Part shown: in pieces, positions 54,892-64,000 of the stretch
Position numbering within the stretch: position 1 is the first letter of the stretch
Layout: every line of letters begins with the position of its first letter
NCBI GenBank assembly: GCA_963693315.1
Contig: OY856186.1
Span: 233,688,046-233,752,045, forward strand
Direction of reading: 5' to 3'
Length of the DNA: 64,000 nucleotides
Source of the DNA: Diogma glabrata
Lineage: Eukaryota; Arthropoda; Insecta; Diptera; Cylindrotomidae
Notes under the pieces: generated by a model
The model's input: the letters and a program-made list of their open reading frames with translations, nothing else
The model's database searches: none
What the model was told of the DNA's origin: nothing
Translations under genes and position numbers: made by a program

Positions 54892-57353
54892 TTACATTTT
54901 TTTTCTGAATTTATTGTTTACAAAATTTTTAATTATATCATCAAAAGAAATCGAATTTGCAATATCAGATTCAATTGATAAAACTGCTAAATCGCTTAAT
55001 CTGCTATTGGACATCGTTGGGCGTAAATAGGTTTTAATTCGTTTTAAACATGAAAACGAACATTCTGATGAACAATTTCTGACAGCCATTGATTTGTATA
55101 TTCTTAAAATAATATCAATATTAGGAAAAATATCAAGCAGATTTTGATCCCTAATCCAATTGCACATATTGTTAATATTTATATGTTTTTTATCATCTAA
55201 TGCCAAATACTCTTTGATGTGCAAAATCTCTTCAACTAGATCATCTGAAACATCTTGTGAATAAACTTCGCATAATTTAAATGCTTCATTTTTTATTTCC
55301 TAATCAGAAGGTTCGCAAAATTTAAAAAGGACGTAGAAAATTTCGAACACTCTGTCGTACGCACATTTTCGACCGTTTAGTTCTGAGATTAATCGATCGA
55401 CAATTGTAAAAAATACGTTTATTTTAAAACTATCCTGAGCACCAAACAGGTCTTCATCATCGTTGGTTTCATCAAAATGTCGCTCTCTTTTTTGGTTCGC
55501 CTTTCGCTTGCAGTGTAGTTTTGAGTACCAACCAGCGCCTTGGCCTCTTCTTCATAAGTTGTAAATTTCTCGCGGGAAGATGAAATAATTGAAATTAAAG
55601 ATTTGAATAAATCGATAACCAATCCAATGTCTGCATCTTCCTGTTGTAGTTTTTTACTCACTATACATTGATACGATTTAAAATACTACCCCAAAAAACA
55701 GTCAAGAACGCAGTTTCAAATTTTGTCAATTCCTTGCATAATCCTGCTGCTTCTGCCTTTGTAACCGTTTTCTCAGAACTGTCGTTCGAAATTGATTTTA
55801 GAATATCATGAATTTCTTTCCAAGACATTAATAAGCTTTTGCAGGCATCATCTCTGCATGTCCATCTCGTAGTCGAGATCCTCTTTGGTGTTATGAGTAC
55901 ATTGCTGTTTTGCAGTTTTTCCCAACGCATCGTTGATGCCGAAAAAAAGTTATAAATTGCTTGCAAAAATGAAAAATAGTTGGTGGATTTATTACAGCAA
56001 CTAGCCGCCGCAGTTCCAACTAAATTAAGAGAATGGGCTGCACATAGCATAAATTCCGCAAACTTGTTGGCATTTTTAGTTCTGGCTTAGAGACCAGATA
56101 AGTGCCTGACATGTTTGCAGCATTATCGTACGACTGACCTCTAAAATTTTCTAAATTAATGTTTAAAGATACCAGGGTGTTAGTTATTGATGTGTACATT
56201 TCTTCAGATTTGTATCCAGCATTTGGAACAAAAGCTAGAAATACCTCTGTTGGTGTTCCACATTCTTTAACATATCTCAGAACAATTGATAACTGATCTA
56301 CATGTGCGATGTCTGGTGTAGAATCAACAATTATAGAAAAATATTTCGCCGCTTTTATTTTGGCAGATATTACTTCTGTGCACTTCTGAGCCATAAGATG
56401 AACTATTTCTTCGTACGTTGTGGACGAAAGATAACTAGTTTAACAGCTACCCGGTCTTCCTTTTTTTTTAGATGTTCCTTTAAGAATAGATAAAATTCGG
56501 CTAAAAGTTCTACGGCCAGTAAAAAGTTACCATTATGACATGATCCTACAACTTCATTAGAACCTCTTAAGGGTAGACCACGACTTGATAACTTTTTGAC
56601 GATTGCGACAACGCGTTGTAGAACTTGCGTCCAATAATTTTTTTCTCTATCAATTTCTGCATTTAATAAATTAATCAAATTTTTACTTGAAGTCCTTGCC
56701 CTCAAAGCAACCACAGATTTTTTGTGATTTATTGATCGTTCGTGCTGTTCTACGCATTGTTTTAAGTTTTTACAATCATTAAATCCTTTATCCGTGCAAA
56801 AAGATGAACCCAATTTAGATAACAAACAAGGCCCACAGTAAACACTTCCATTTGATTCAGAGTAGATTATCCATTGGCGACTTGAAACTTCTCCATTCTG
56901 AAGCACCCTTTTAAAAATTGTTGAACTCAAAAAGCGTGTTTGGTCTTTGTAGATTCGTTTTGATTTCTCAAAACCAGAATCTGCGTTTTGAGAATAACCA
57001 TTTCGCGCAACAAAATCTATCAACTCATCATTTACTACCCACTTTGCAGGATCTACGTGCAACATAAAAACTTGAGACCGAAATATTTCCGATAATAATG
57101 GTTGATCTTTTTCTTCTCGTTCAACATGATTAACTGTAGCATTTTCATTTTCACACAAAACAGAATTGAGACTAGTTTCTGTTTCTTTTGATGTGCTAGG
57201 TACAGCAAGATCTTCTGGCTCTTCAATAGGAATAGGTGATTGCGGAACAATTTTGTCAAGATTCTTGGTGAAAAAAATATCAAATTTTTTTATTTTTTCC
57301 AAAGTTTCTTTTTGTTTTTTTGTTTTTCCTCTGATTTCTTTTTGTATTCCCAT
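54892..57353 (-). pseudogene. hAT transposase (TTF finger, DUF4371, dimerisation domain), multiply frameshifted
   Basis: Minus strand. Starts with ATG at 57353 (MGIQKEIRGKTKKQKETLEK, basic), then an acidic linker, then a TTF-type zinc finger (VYCGPCLLS ... CVEQHERSINHKKS). Then SIIVDSTPDIAHVDQLSIV (first catalytic Asp region) and FRGQSYDNAANMSGTY (second Asp, DNA/AANM signature), LCAAHSLNLVG, and finally the dimerisation region ECSFSCLKRIKTYLRP. The pieces 56403-57353, 56020-56394, 55661-56050, 55419-55661 and 54892-55224 change phase at each boundary, so at least four frameshifts. Family role: cut-and-paste transposition with 8 bp target duplications. Dead. Confidence 0.93.
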
Positions 57354-57612
57354 CCGCCTAAACGTTTTCTACCATCTGCCATTTCTATTTGTACGTATTC
57401 GATCTATGAAGTAAAAAAATAATTGTAGTATGGTAGAATCAGACACAGATTATTATACGAATAAATGTGCAAAATATCTTCAAATTTACACTTTATTCGG
57501 TATTTAAAATAAAAAATAAGCAAATCATACTTACTTGTTTGATCTCACACAATAAATAATTGGCCTGCTTACCATTTACTACACACTCACACTATTAATA
57601 TTATTACAACTA

Positions 57613-60116
57613 CAGTAATCCCTCTCATTGCGCGAACTTTTATAGCGCGGTTTCGCAGTTGCGCGGTTAAGTATTTATTCCAAAAATTCGGACTGCGCGA
57701 TTTTATTTCGCATTGCGCGTTTTTCCGATATTGTCCATAAACTACAAATTTATCCAATTTGTATTGAAATCACATATTTTTCTTAAAGTAATTATTGGAA
57801 AGAGATAAATTTATGTTTCAAATTAGAATTTTAAATAGACTAATATATATTTTCATCTCTATTTCGTTGTTTGTTTATATGTATTTGCAAAATGAGAAAA
57901 ATAGAATGCCAATGAATGAAACTAAATGTTTTGGCTTTCGGTTTGGTTCGGTTTTTCACATATTATGTGAAAAAATAACGGTATCATTAAATCCTTTGTT
58001 TTAGTTTAGATGCAATTAAGACATTAAAGTAAATAAGTTTACATTTTAAATTAGTTTTCTAAATAACGAGATACGCATTCAATTTTAATCATGAAAGTAA
58101 AATCAAAAAAAGTGTTCAGTTTAGAAACTAAATTGAAAATTATCAATGAACTAGAAAAATGTGAAAAAGTAGCAGTTTTAAGTAAGCGATACATGGTAAA
58201 TGTATCTAGTATACGTCGAATAAGGCAAAATGCTGACAAAATTAAACGTTCGATTATTCAATCAACATCGTTGTCGTCTAAAATAGTGACAAAAAGTAGA
58301 AACGAACTTATTGAAAAAACAGAAAAAATTTTATCCTATTGGATTGAGGATCAAAATCAAAAAAGAATACCACTTAGCTCAGAAATAATTTGCAATAAGG
58401 CGTTAAATATATATGGCTATTTAAAAAAAGATCTACCGTGTTCATCAAATTACAAAGATTTTAAGGCAAGTAAGGGTTGGTTCGAGAAGTTCATAGTTCA
58501 TCAGAAACTCTGTAATAGAAAGCTATCGGGAGAAGCAGCTAGCGCGGATGTAGCAGCTGCCTCTATATTTCCAGAAACTCTAAAACGCATTATTGAGAAG
58601 GAAAGTTACACCCCTTGTCAAATATTTAATGCAGATGATACTGGACTACTATGGAAACGAATGCCAAGTCGTACATTCATTTCAAAAGAGGAAAAGAACA
58701 CTCCAGGATTTAAAGCTGCAAAAGACCGATTAACACTTCTGCTTTGTGGTAATGCTGCGGGAAATTTTAAGTGTAAACCACTTCTTTTATACCATTCCGA
58801 AAATCCTCGAGCTCTTAAGGGTATCAATAAATCTAAATTACCAGTGCATTGGCGATCAAATCGTAAAGCTTGGATGACCGCAAATTTGTTTGAGGAATGG
58901 TTTCCTAAATGTTTTTGTGTTGAAGCAAAAAGATACTGCCGCCAAAAAAATGTCGCTTTCAAAGTTTTATTAATAATAGACAATGCACCTTCTCATCCTT
59001 CTTATTTATCAGAATTAAATTCAAATGTTAAAGTGGTTTTTTTACCTCCCAATACAACATCGTTGCTTCAGCCGATGGATCAACGGATAATTGCAAACTT
59101 CAAACTTCACTATTTAAAAAGAACATTCACTCAGCTCATAGAGGCTACGGATAAAACAGAAGGATTAACAATTAAAGAATTTTGGAAAAACTACAATATC
59201 TACGATGCAATAAACAATATCAAAATTTCATGGGATTGTGTTACTTGCGATGTGTTAAAATCGGCGTGGAGAACAGTTTTGTTGGATTCATACGATCAAC
59301 AAAGTGAAGATGCTCCAAACAGAAGAGACATCGAGGCTATAATAAATATTGGTGGTAGTATAGGTGGAGAAGGATTCGAAAACTTAAGTGATATAGATGT
59401 GCTTGAAATTGTTGATGCTCATAATGAAGAACTAAGCATCGAAGAAATGCTGAAGCTAGTCGAAAATGATCTTACAGAAGACAATTCGCCTGAATCTGAA
59501 ACTCAAGAAGTGCAGGAGAAGACGTTAACATCAAAAATATTAGTAGAATTTATTAAAAAGGGCAATCAATTAAGAGAAGACGCACGTAATATGGATCCAA
59601 ACTCAGAACGGAGTATTATTTTTTCTAGAAACATAACTCAGGCAATGGCCCCTTACGAGGAACTTTTAAAAATCAAACAAAGTGAAGCAAAACAAACTAA
59701 ATTAACGGTTTTCTTTAAGAAACCAGCTTACGTATCTGAGGTTGACGCAGATTCAACAGATCCTGAAGTGATGGAAATATCTGATTAACAGCATCTCCAA
59801 ATAATTAATTTATACGTTGCAATGTTGCAATTTTTTTTTTCAATTTTTATTTTATCAATTTGCTTTGAAATTTAATACGAGAAGAAAATTTGTATGAACT
59901 AAAAATTAAACCCTAAGTCTATTGAAATAAACTAAATTTTTTATGTTTAATTCTATGTTTTTGATTTGCATTAAATAATTGAAAGTAGTTGTCTGAATCA
60001 TCTGTTGTAATTTGCTGTTTAAACCCCATTTTTCAAGTTCAATTTCGAAGTGCGCGAATTTAAACTGCGCGGTGATTTTTGGGAACGAGACATTCGCGCA
60101 ATGCGAGGGATGCCTG
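57613..60116 (+). mobile_element. Tigger-type DNA transposon, apparently complete
   Basis: CAGTAATCCCTCTCATTGCG at the left and (inverse) CAGGCATCCCTCGCATTGCG at the right, with TA on both sides (57611-57612, 60117-60118). The termini are rich in GCGCG boxes (five or more per end within ~110 bp). Length 2504 bp with one uninterrupted transposase. The youngest insertion of the nest. Confidence 0.95.
58091..59788 (+). CDS. Tigger/jerky-type transposase, intact
   Basis: 565 residues, one frame, ATG in context AATC-ATG-AAAG. Residues ~8-50: CENP-B N-terminal HTH (FSLETKLKIINELEKCEKV, VSSIRRIRQNADK). ~65-145: CENP-B second HTH domain (ILSYWIEDQNQKRIPLSSEI, ASKGWFEKFI). DDE_1 core: FNADDTGLLWKRMP (Asp ~182), VLLIIDNAPSHP (Asp ~297), TSLLQPMDQRIIANFK (Asp ~330), i.e. 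DD32D. Acidic tail, then QTKLTVFFKK at ~535-544, matching the PCNA-interacting box Q-x-x-L-x-x-F-F; such a box is known in pogo and Tigger transposases. All catalytic residues present and TIRs intact, so it may still be mobile. Domestication is unlikely while TIRs and TA duplication remain. Confidence 0.96.
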   Translation: MKVKSKKVFSLETKLKIINELEKCEKVAVLSKRYMVNVSSIRRIRQNADKIKRSIIQSTSLSSKIVTKSRNELIEKTEKILSYWIEDQNQKRIPLSSEIICNKALNIYGYLKKDLPCSSNYKDFKASKGWFEKFIVHQKLCNRKLSGEAASADVAAASIFPETLKRIIEKESYTPCQIFNADDTGLLWKRMPSRTFISKEEKNTPGFKAAKDRLTLLLCGNAAGNFKCKPLLLYHSENPRALKGINKSKLPVHWRSNRKAWMTANLFEEWFPKCFCVEAKRYCRQKNVAFKVLLIIDNAPSHPSYLSELNSNVKVVFLPPNTTSLLQPMDQRIIANFKLHYLKRTFTQLIEATDKTEGLTIKEFWKNYNIYDAINNIKISWDCVTCDVLKSAWRTVLLDSYDQQSEDAPNRRDIEAIINIGGSIGGEGFENLSDIDVLEIVDAHNEELSIEEMLKLVENDLTEDNSPESETQEVQEKTLTSKILVEFIKKGNQLREDARNMDPNSERSIIFSRNITQAMAPYEELLKIKQSEAKQTKLTVFFKKPAYVSEVDADSTDPEVMEISD

Positions 60117-60677
60117 TATGCAAAATCATAACAAAACACAACAACAGATTAATAAAAGGAATAGTGTTGATATTCTTAGAACTTGGGTCAACATAAAATA
60201 AAATATAACGAAATAATAACGTAGATTTCTATTCTGGATTTTTCTTAGTTTTTCCTAGAATAATCGAGAAATTAATTAAGCAGGGAGGAGAAGGTAACTG
60301 CAATTATCGAATTGTGAGTTGGGCCAATTCGAAGGAAGGTGGAAAAACGTAACAATATTATATTTATAAATCACACTGAATTTTTAATTTTAAATTGCAC
60401 ACTTTGTAAGTTGTGTTTGTTTATTTGATGAAAAAACTGCAGAACACACCGCCGCTATGTTTCGAGTATAGAGATAAGAAATTTTGCGAATTTGAATGAT
60501 TTAATCTGGATACTCTGTTTATAGGAGTCGACGGCTCTCGCCGCCGCAAAAAAATTTCTGTTTTGAAAAATTTGTATATTTTAAAAATTTCCGCACAAAA
60601 ATTTGCCGCCTACGAAAATTTGCCGCCGTAGGCTACAGCCTAGCTAGCCTATTTAGAAATCCGCCACTGATGCTTAG

Positions 60678-60894
60678 AGGATGGAAATGGTAAATCACCC
60701 TAACCCACAGTTTATTAAATTGTTTTCCATCTTTTCAACATTACATTTTAAAAGTATTTCTTCGAATTTTTCTTTAAATAACATGTTTTCCAAGAACTAA
60801 TAAATAAATTTCAATATCTTTTACCATTGTTTATTTTGTAAACATTTTTATATTTTCTAAGAGTAAATAATAGTTATTTATTTATCTATGTAGA
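60678..60894. other. flank of the hAT element, nothing recognised
   Basis: AT-rich sequence after the right target duplication. Confidence 0.4.
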
Positions 60895-60993
60895 ACGAAA
60901 AGTGAAACTTTAAAGTACGAGCTAGTTGTTTACGGACGAGGCATCTAGCCGAGGCCGAAATTACTAGTGAGTACCTTTAAAAACACTTTTCGT
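60895..60993. repeat. imperfect hairpin with ACGAAAAGTG ends
   Basis: ACGAAAAGTG at 60895 pairs with CACTTTTCGT at 60984-60993. A GC-richer core (GGACGAGGCATCTAGCCGAG) lies in the middle, as in the two hairpins at 2974 and 54434. Confidence 0.5.
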
Positions 60994-61080
60994 TTGGGGT
61001 AAATACAAAATTTTATTTCATACTGGAAATTTATTAAAGTAAAAAGAAACGAGTTTTAAATTTTGCTCAAAAAGTTGAAC

Positions 61081-61130
61081 TTTAACGTCCTATGACTTTA
61101 TAAAATTTTATAAAGTCTTAGGACATTAAA
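61081..61130. repeat. 50 bp loopless palindrome
   Basis: TTTAACGTCCTATGACTTTA continues TAAAA and is then mirrored from 61106 onward with two mismatches. It can form a cruciform or hairpin. Confidence 0.8.
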
Positions 61131-62476
61131 GGACCATAAATAATCCGAAAAATGTCGATTTAGATATCAGTATGAAATCTAAAAATCCCAGCGGCAGGTA
61201 TATCCGCTAGAAATAGGTAGATTTCGGGGTCAGACGGTTTTGTGTCCAAATAAAATTAGATAAGTCAGATTAGTTTAAATAAAAAATATAAGTAGAAACA
61301 GAATAATTCAAAAAAAATTATCGAACCAAATTAAATACATTATCCGAACTAACGCCATCAATACAATTTCGGAACAGTTTTATTTAAGTTGGTTTAAACT
61401 ACTTTTAATAACATATTAAATCCACCAAAGATCAAATGAACTACGTCACAACTACAATTATACCATCACACATAATTTATAATCAAACATTATCAAACAA
61501 TTTTATTTCAAAATCGTCTTTTGTTGTTGTGTTTTTTTGTTCTTATTTAATCTTTTTTCAAACGGTTACTTAGTAAAAAAAATAAAAACAAAAGAGATTT
61601 TGATAATTTTTCTATGGTATTAAATGGGTTGATATTTTTCTTGTAAGGGTTGCATTATAATGCTTATAAAAATGGAACCTTTTGGGTTAGAAAGCTGAAA
61701 TTTTTTGAGGCTATAGTTGAAAAGTATGTTTAAAAGCTAAGATGAATTTAAATAACATAAACTGAAACATGATGAAAGCATTGCCTTTTGCGTTTGTTTT
61801 TATTTCAACAGCCGTAGGGTCTCAACCCGACTTAAACTATTATTTTTGAAAGTTTTGGAAAGATTTATATTTTAAGTACGTGAAAAAAAGTTTTCAACTA
61901 TGAGCTTGGCCATTTCAGCTAGATCAAGGGCAGCAAAGTTTAGTAAATTTTTAAAACAGCTGATTTTTGAGGAACCTGAAACGCCAAAGTGGTCATCTGG
62001 ATAAAAATGATAAAAAAAGGTTCAAATATTCAATATTTTTAAATTTTATTCAAATATTATTATTCAAACGGAAGTTATAGCGCCCTAGATTATTCGACTT
62101 TTTAGGCTCTAGTCGCTTAACCGGTACCCGGATTTGGCCAGTTCACGAACTTGTCCAAGACATTATTTGCCGAAACATACACAGAAAATTATGTTGGTGT
62201 AGGTCGAAAAATGCGACCGTGAGAGTGCCGCTAAATTCCGTTATACCTCATATCGTTATATATATATATATATATATAATTTTTTTTTTTTTGTTTCTCC
62301 ATCTCCACTTATCACAAATAGTCGTTTGGCATCAAAATTTTTCCGAAATTCCGAGATGAAGCCCATTGCAATAGGTAGATTTTTATATGAAATCTACCTA
62401 AAATGTGCTTCATATTTTCATATTAAATTGCATTTACTGTAAACACTTATTGGTATGTATTTGGATGGATTGCTGG
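61131..62476. other. AT-rich DNA with short (AT)n at 62257-62278
   Basis: No gene. Contains a ~22 bp AT run followed by a T-run near 62280, and a small palindrome AGGTAGATTTTTATATGAAA...CTACCT near 62371-62400 (its arm AATAGGTAGATTT also occurs at 61214). Confidence 0.5.
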
Positions 62477-62730
62477 TTTGTGGAAAACCAACTAGTGATA
62501 TTCCTTGATCACATTCACTCCTTAGTGATTAAAGTCTAGCGTTAGTTGGCCAGACGTATAATTCATAAAAAATATATAAAGAAATGAAAAATGGCAAAAC
62601 ATTTTCTAAATGAATTCCCCTCGTTCGGTGATAAATTCTTATAATTTTTTGCATATAACTCCATGTGTGGACTTTAATCACTGAGGAAGTGAATGTGAAG
62701 GAATATGCCACTAGTTGGTTTTCCACTAAC
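62477..62730. mobile_element. ~254 bp MITE with TGGAAAACCAACTAGTG ends
   Basis: GTGGAAAACCAACTAGTG at the left pairs with its inverse at the right. TTCACTCCTTAGTGATTAAAG and CTTTAATCACTGAGGAAGTG also pair. The middle is unpaired AT-rich DNA. A separate motif, GGCCAGACGTATAA, occurs at 62548, 62735 (variant) and 62796. Confidence 0.78.
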
Positions 62731-63148
62731 AGTAGGCCAGACGATATCAGTGAATTATTTAAAAAATTATTTGATAATCCAATGACATCGCAGTAGGCCA
62801 GACGTATAACTATTTGTTATTAGTATAATTCAAATGTTATTGGTGAAATTAAATGATGTCATTACATTTTAGAGAATTTCATTGCGTTAAATTAAAATAA
62901 AACTAAGGCAAAAACTTTTCAGTTTAACTGAAAAGTGATTGACTAAATTCAATCATTTCATTACGTTTTACAGAATTTTATTAGATAAAATTCAAATAAA
63001 AATAAAACTAACCATTTTGGGTACTAATTTCCTGAATTTCCTTTCCTGAGGGCGGTAAGTTTACGGAATTTTCGCCAAAAAATTTCGAATTTCTTTGGGA
63101 AAATATGGAATGGCTAAAATCTCAAGCTCTGAGATATCAAGACTTATC

Positions 63149-63268
63149 AAAACTAAAAACCATGTCCTAATAAAAGTTTTTTGTCGAAAACTATATCAAA
63201 ATCCTTAACCCAGGATTTTGATATAGTTTTCGGCAAAAAACTTTTATGAGGACATGGTTTTTAGTTTT
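63149..63268. repeat. 120 bp hairpin, ~57 bp arms
   Basis: AAAACTAAAAACCATGTCCT is followed by further paired bases up to AAAATCCT. A ~6 base loop (TAACCC) leads to the inverse arm ending at 63268. Only a few mismatches (for example GTCGAAAAC versus GTTTTCGGC). Confidence 0.9.
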
Positions 63269-63429
63269 GGGCAGCGATGTATATCAAACATAACTTTTTG
63301 TTAAAGTACATGTATTTTTTATCTCTGTTTAGAAATTTATTGCAAAACTAACACGAAACATCAATACGTTGCCGGAAAAATTATAACAGATCGTATATTA
63401 ACATAATTTACTGAAAAGATTATACAATC

Positions 63430-64000
63430 AGCAAACTACTCAAAAACCTCTCCATTTAGCGTTTCGAGAAAATATTACAAAATCACAAATTCATATTTCT
63501 TTCAAAATTCCAAAAATATTGTAAAAATTAAATAAAATCAAAAATTCAAACCTTTTTCAAACAAAATTCTAAAAATATTTCAAAAATTATTACAAAATCA
63601 CAGATTAAAACTTTTTTCAAAAATTCTAAAAATATTACAAAAATTATAACAAAATCAAAAATTGTAACTTTTTCCAAAATTATAAAAATAATCAAAAATT
63701 AAAAATTTTTCAAAATTCCAAAAATTCTTACAAAATCAAAAATTGAAACTTTTTTCAAAATTCTAAAAATATGTATATATAAAATTCAAAAATTCTATGT
63801 TTTTTCAAAATTCTAAAAATATTCCAAAAATTAGAATAAAATCAAATATTTAAACTCTTTATAAATTCTAATAATATTCCAAAAATCCTTAAAAATTCAA
63901 AAATTCAAACTTTTTCCAAAACTCTAAAACTATTGCAAAAATTAGAACAATATCAAAAATTGAAACTTTTTTCAAAATTATAGAAATTATAATAAAATCA
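63430..64000. repeat. degenerate AT-rich tandem repeat running off the window
   Basis: Repeated strings of TTTTTCAAAATTCTAAAAAT, then ATTACAAAAATTA, then AAAATCAAAAATTGAAAC. The period is roughly 55-60 bp with many indels. About nine copies to the end of the window. Confidence 0.75.

Larger units (their letters stand above)
57602..60354 (-). mobile_element. short LTR-like element (copy 3) split by a Tigger element
   Basis: The right part, read in reverse, starts TGTTACGTTTTTCCACC and follows the other LTR-like copies for about 50 bases. Further in, the AAAACACAACA... and GGGTCAACATAAA blocks also match. The other terminus is TATTACAAC at 57602. ATAT flanks both sides (57598-57601, 60355-60358). 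Without the Tigger it is about 250 bp, against 660-670 bp for the other copies, so its middle is deleted or it is a shorter subtype. Confidence 0.6.
54116..60669 (-). mobile_element. ZMYM1-like hAT element with perfect 8 bp duplication
   Basis: Left terminus CAGTGGCGGATTTATAAATT and right terminus (inverse) CAGTGGCGGATTTCTAAATA. ATGCTTAG flanks both sides (54108-54115, 60670-60677). TTTGCCGCC/TTGCCGCC subterminal repeats lie near both ends. Gross length 6554 bp, of which about 2.75 kb is later insertions (57602-60354). The transposase gene runs right to left and is broken. One of the best-delimited elements in the window. Confidence 0.95.

Overview
This is eukaryotic, very AT-rich DNA packed with transposable elements. 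I read it as insect (at least arthropod) genomic DNA. Reasons: RTE-clade and Jockey/CR1-superclade LINEs, hAT elements of the ZMYM1/TTF-finger type, pogo/Tigger elements, a Helitron with typical insect termini, many foldback elements and MITEs, and two spliced exons of a rhodopsin-type neuropeptide receptor. There is no bacterial-style gene organisation. The species cannot be fixed from the sequence alone.

Layout. 1-880: C-terminal wreck of a hAT transposase. 1093-1925: motif-rich repeat DNA. 2194-2473: (TA)n. 2662-3842: TIR element. 4110-4558: a small unrecognised gene candidate with a possible mini-intron. 4994-5245: hairpin MITE. 5246-8468: nothing recognised. 8469-9361: foldback. 9548-10207: solo-LTR-like element. 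10280-12110: about 6.5 tandem copies of a ~284 bp unit. 12542-18551: a large inverted-repeat structure enclosing a Helitron (13608-16120, minus strand) that itself hosts several MITEs, plus a second foldback at 16344-17443. 18842-19286: MITE. 19332-20266: foldback.

19837-28575 is a near-perfect tandem triplication of a 2913 bp unit. The order of events can be reconstructed. An RTE LINE on the minus strand (now 20671-21297 plus 28713-31050) was hit by a 5'-truncated Jockey/CR1-like LINE on the plus strand. A segment running from the neighbouring foldback loop into the 3' UTR of the inserted LINE was then amplified to three copies.

36298-40809 is a three-layer nest: a hAT-type element (8 bp target duplication, one mismatch) contains a pogo element (TA duplication) whose transposase reads into a PHD-like zinc finger, and that pogo element contains a solo LTR (ATAT duplication). 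41698-43211 is an old relative of the Jockey-like LINE. 43565-47496 is a long-TIR element (arms of 560-680 bp) carrying an IS630/Tc1-like transposase and, immediately upstream and overlapping by one base, a 51-residue RING-type ORF. 47840-48129 holds two phase-matched exons of a GPCR on the minus strand, the only convincing host gene. 49027-53066 is a foldback containing an RTE LINE with a ~1027-codon frame broken by a single stop. 54108-60677 is another three-layer nest: a ZMYM1-like hAT with a perfect 8 bp duplication contains an LTR-like element, which contains an apparently intact Tigger element (565-residue transposase with a PCNA-box-like tail). The last 3.3 kb carry MITE hairpins and a degenerate tandem repeat running off the window.

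The picture is a large receptor intron/intergenic landscape built by repeated insertion of elements into elements. The most novel-looking signals are the RING-plus-transposase pair in long TIRs, the pogo-PHD element, and the LINE-in-LINE tandem triplication.
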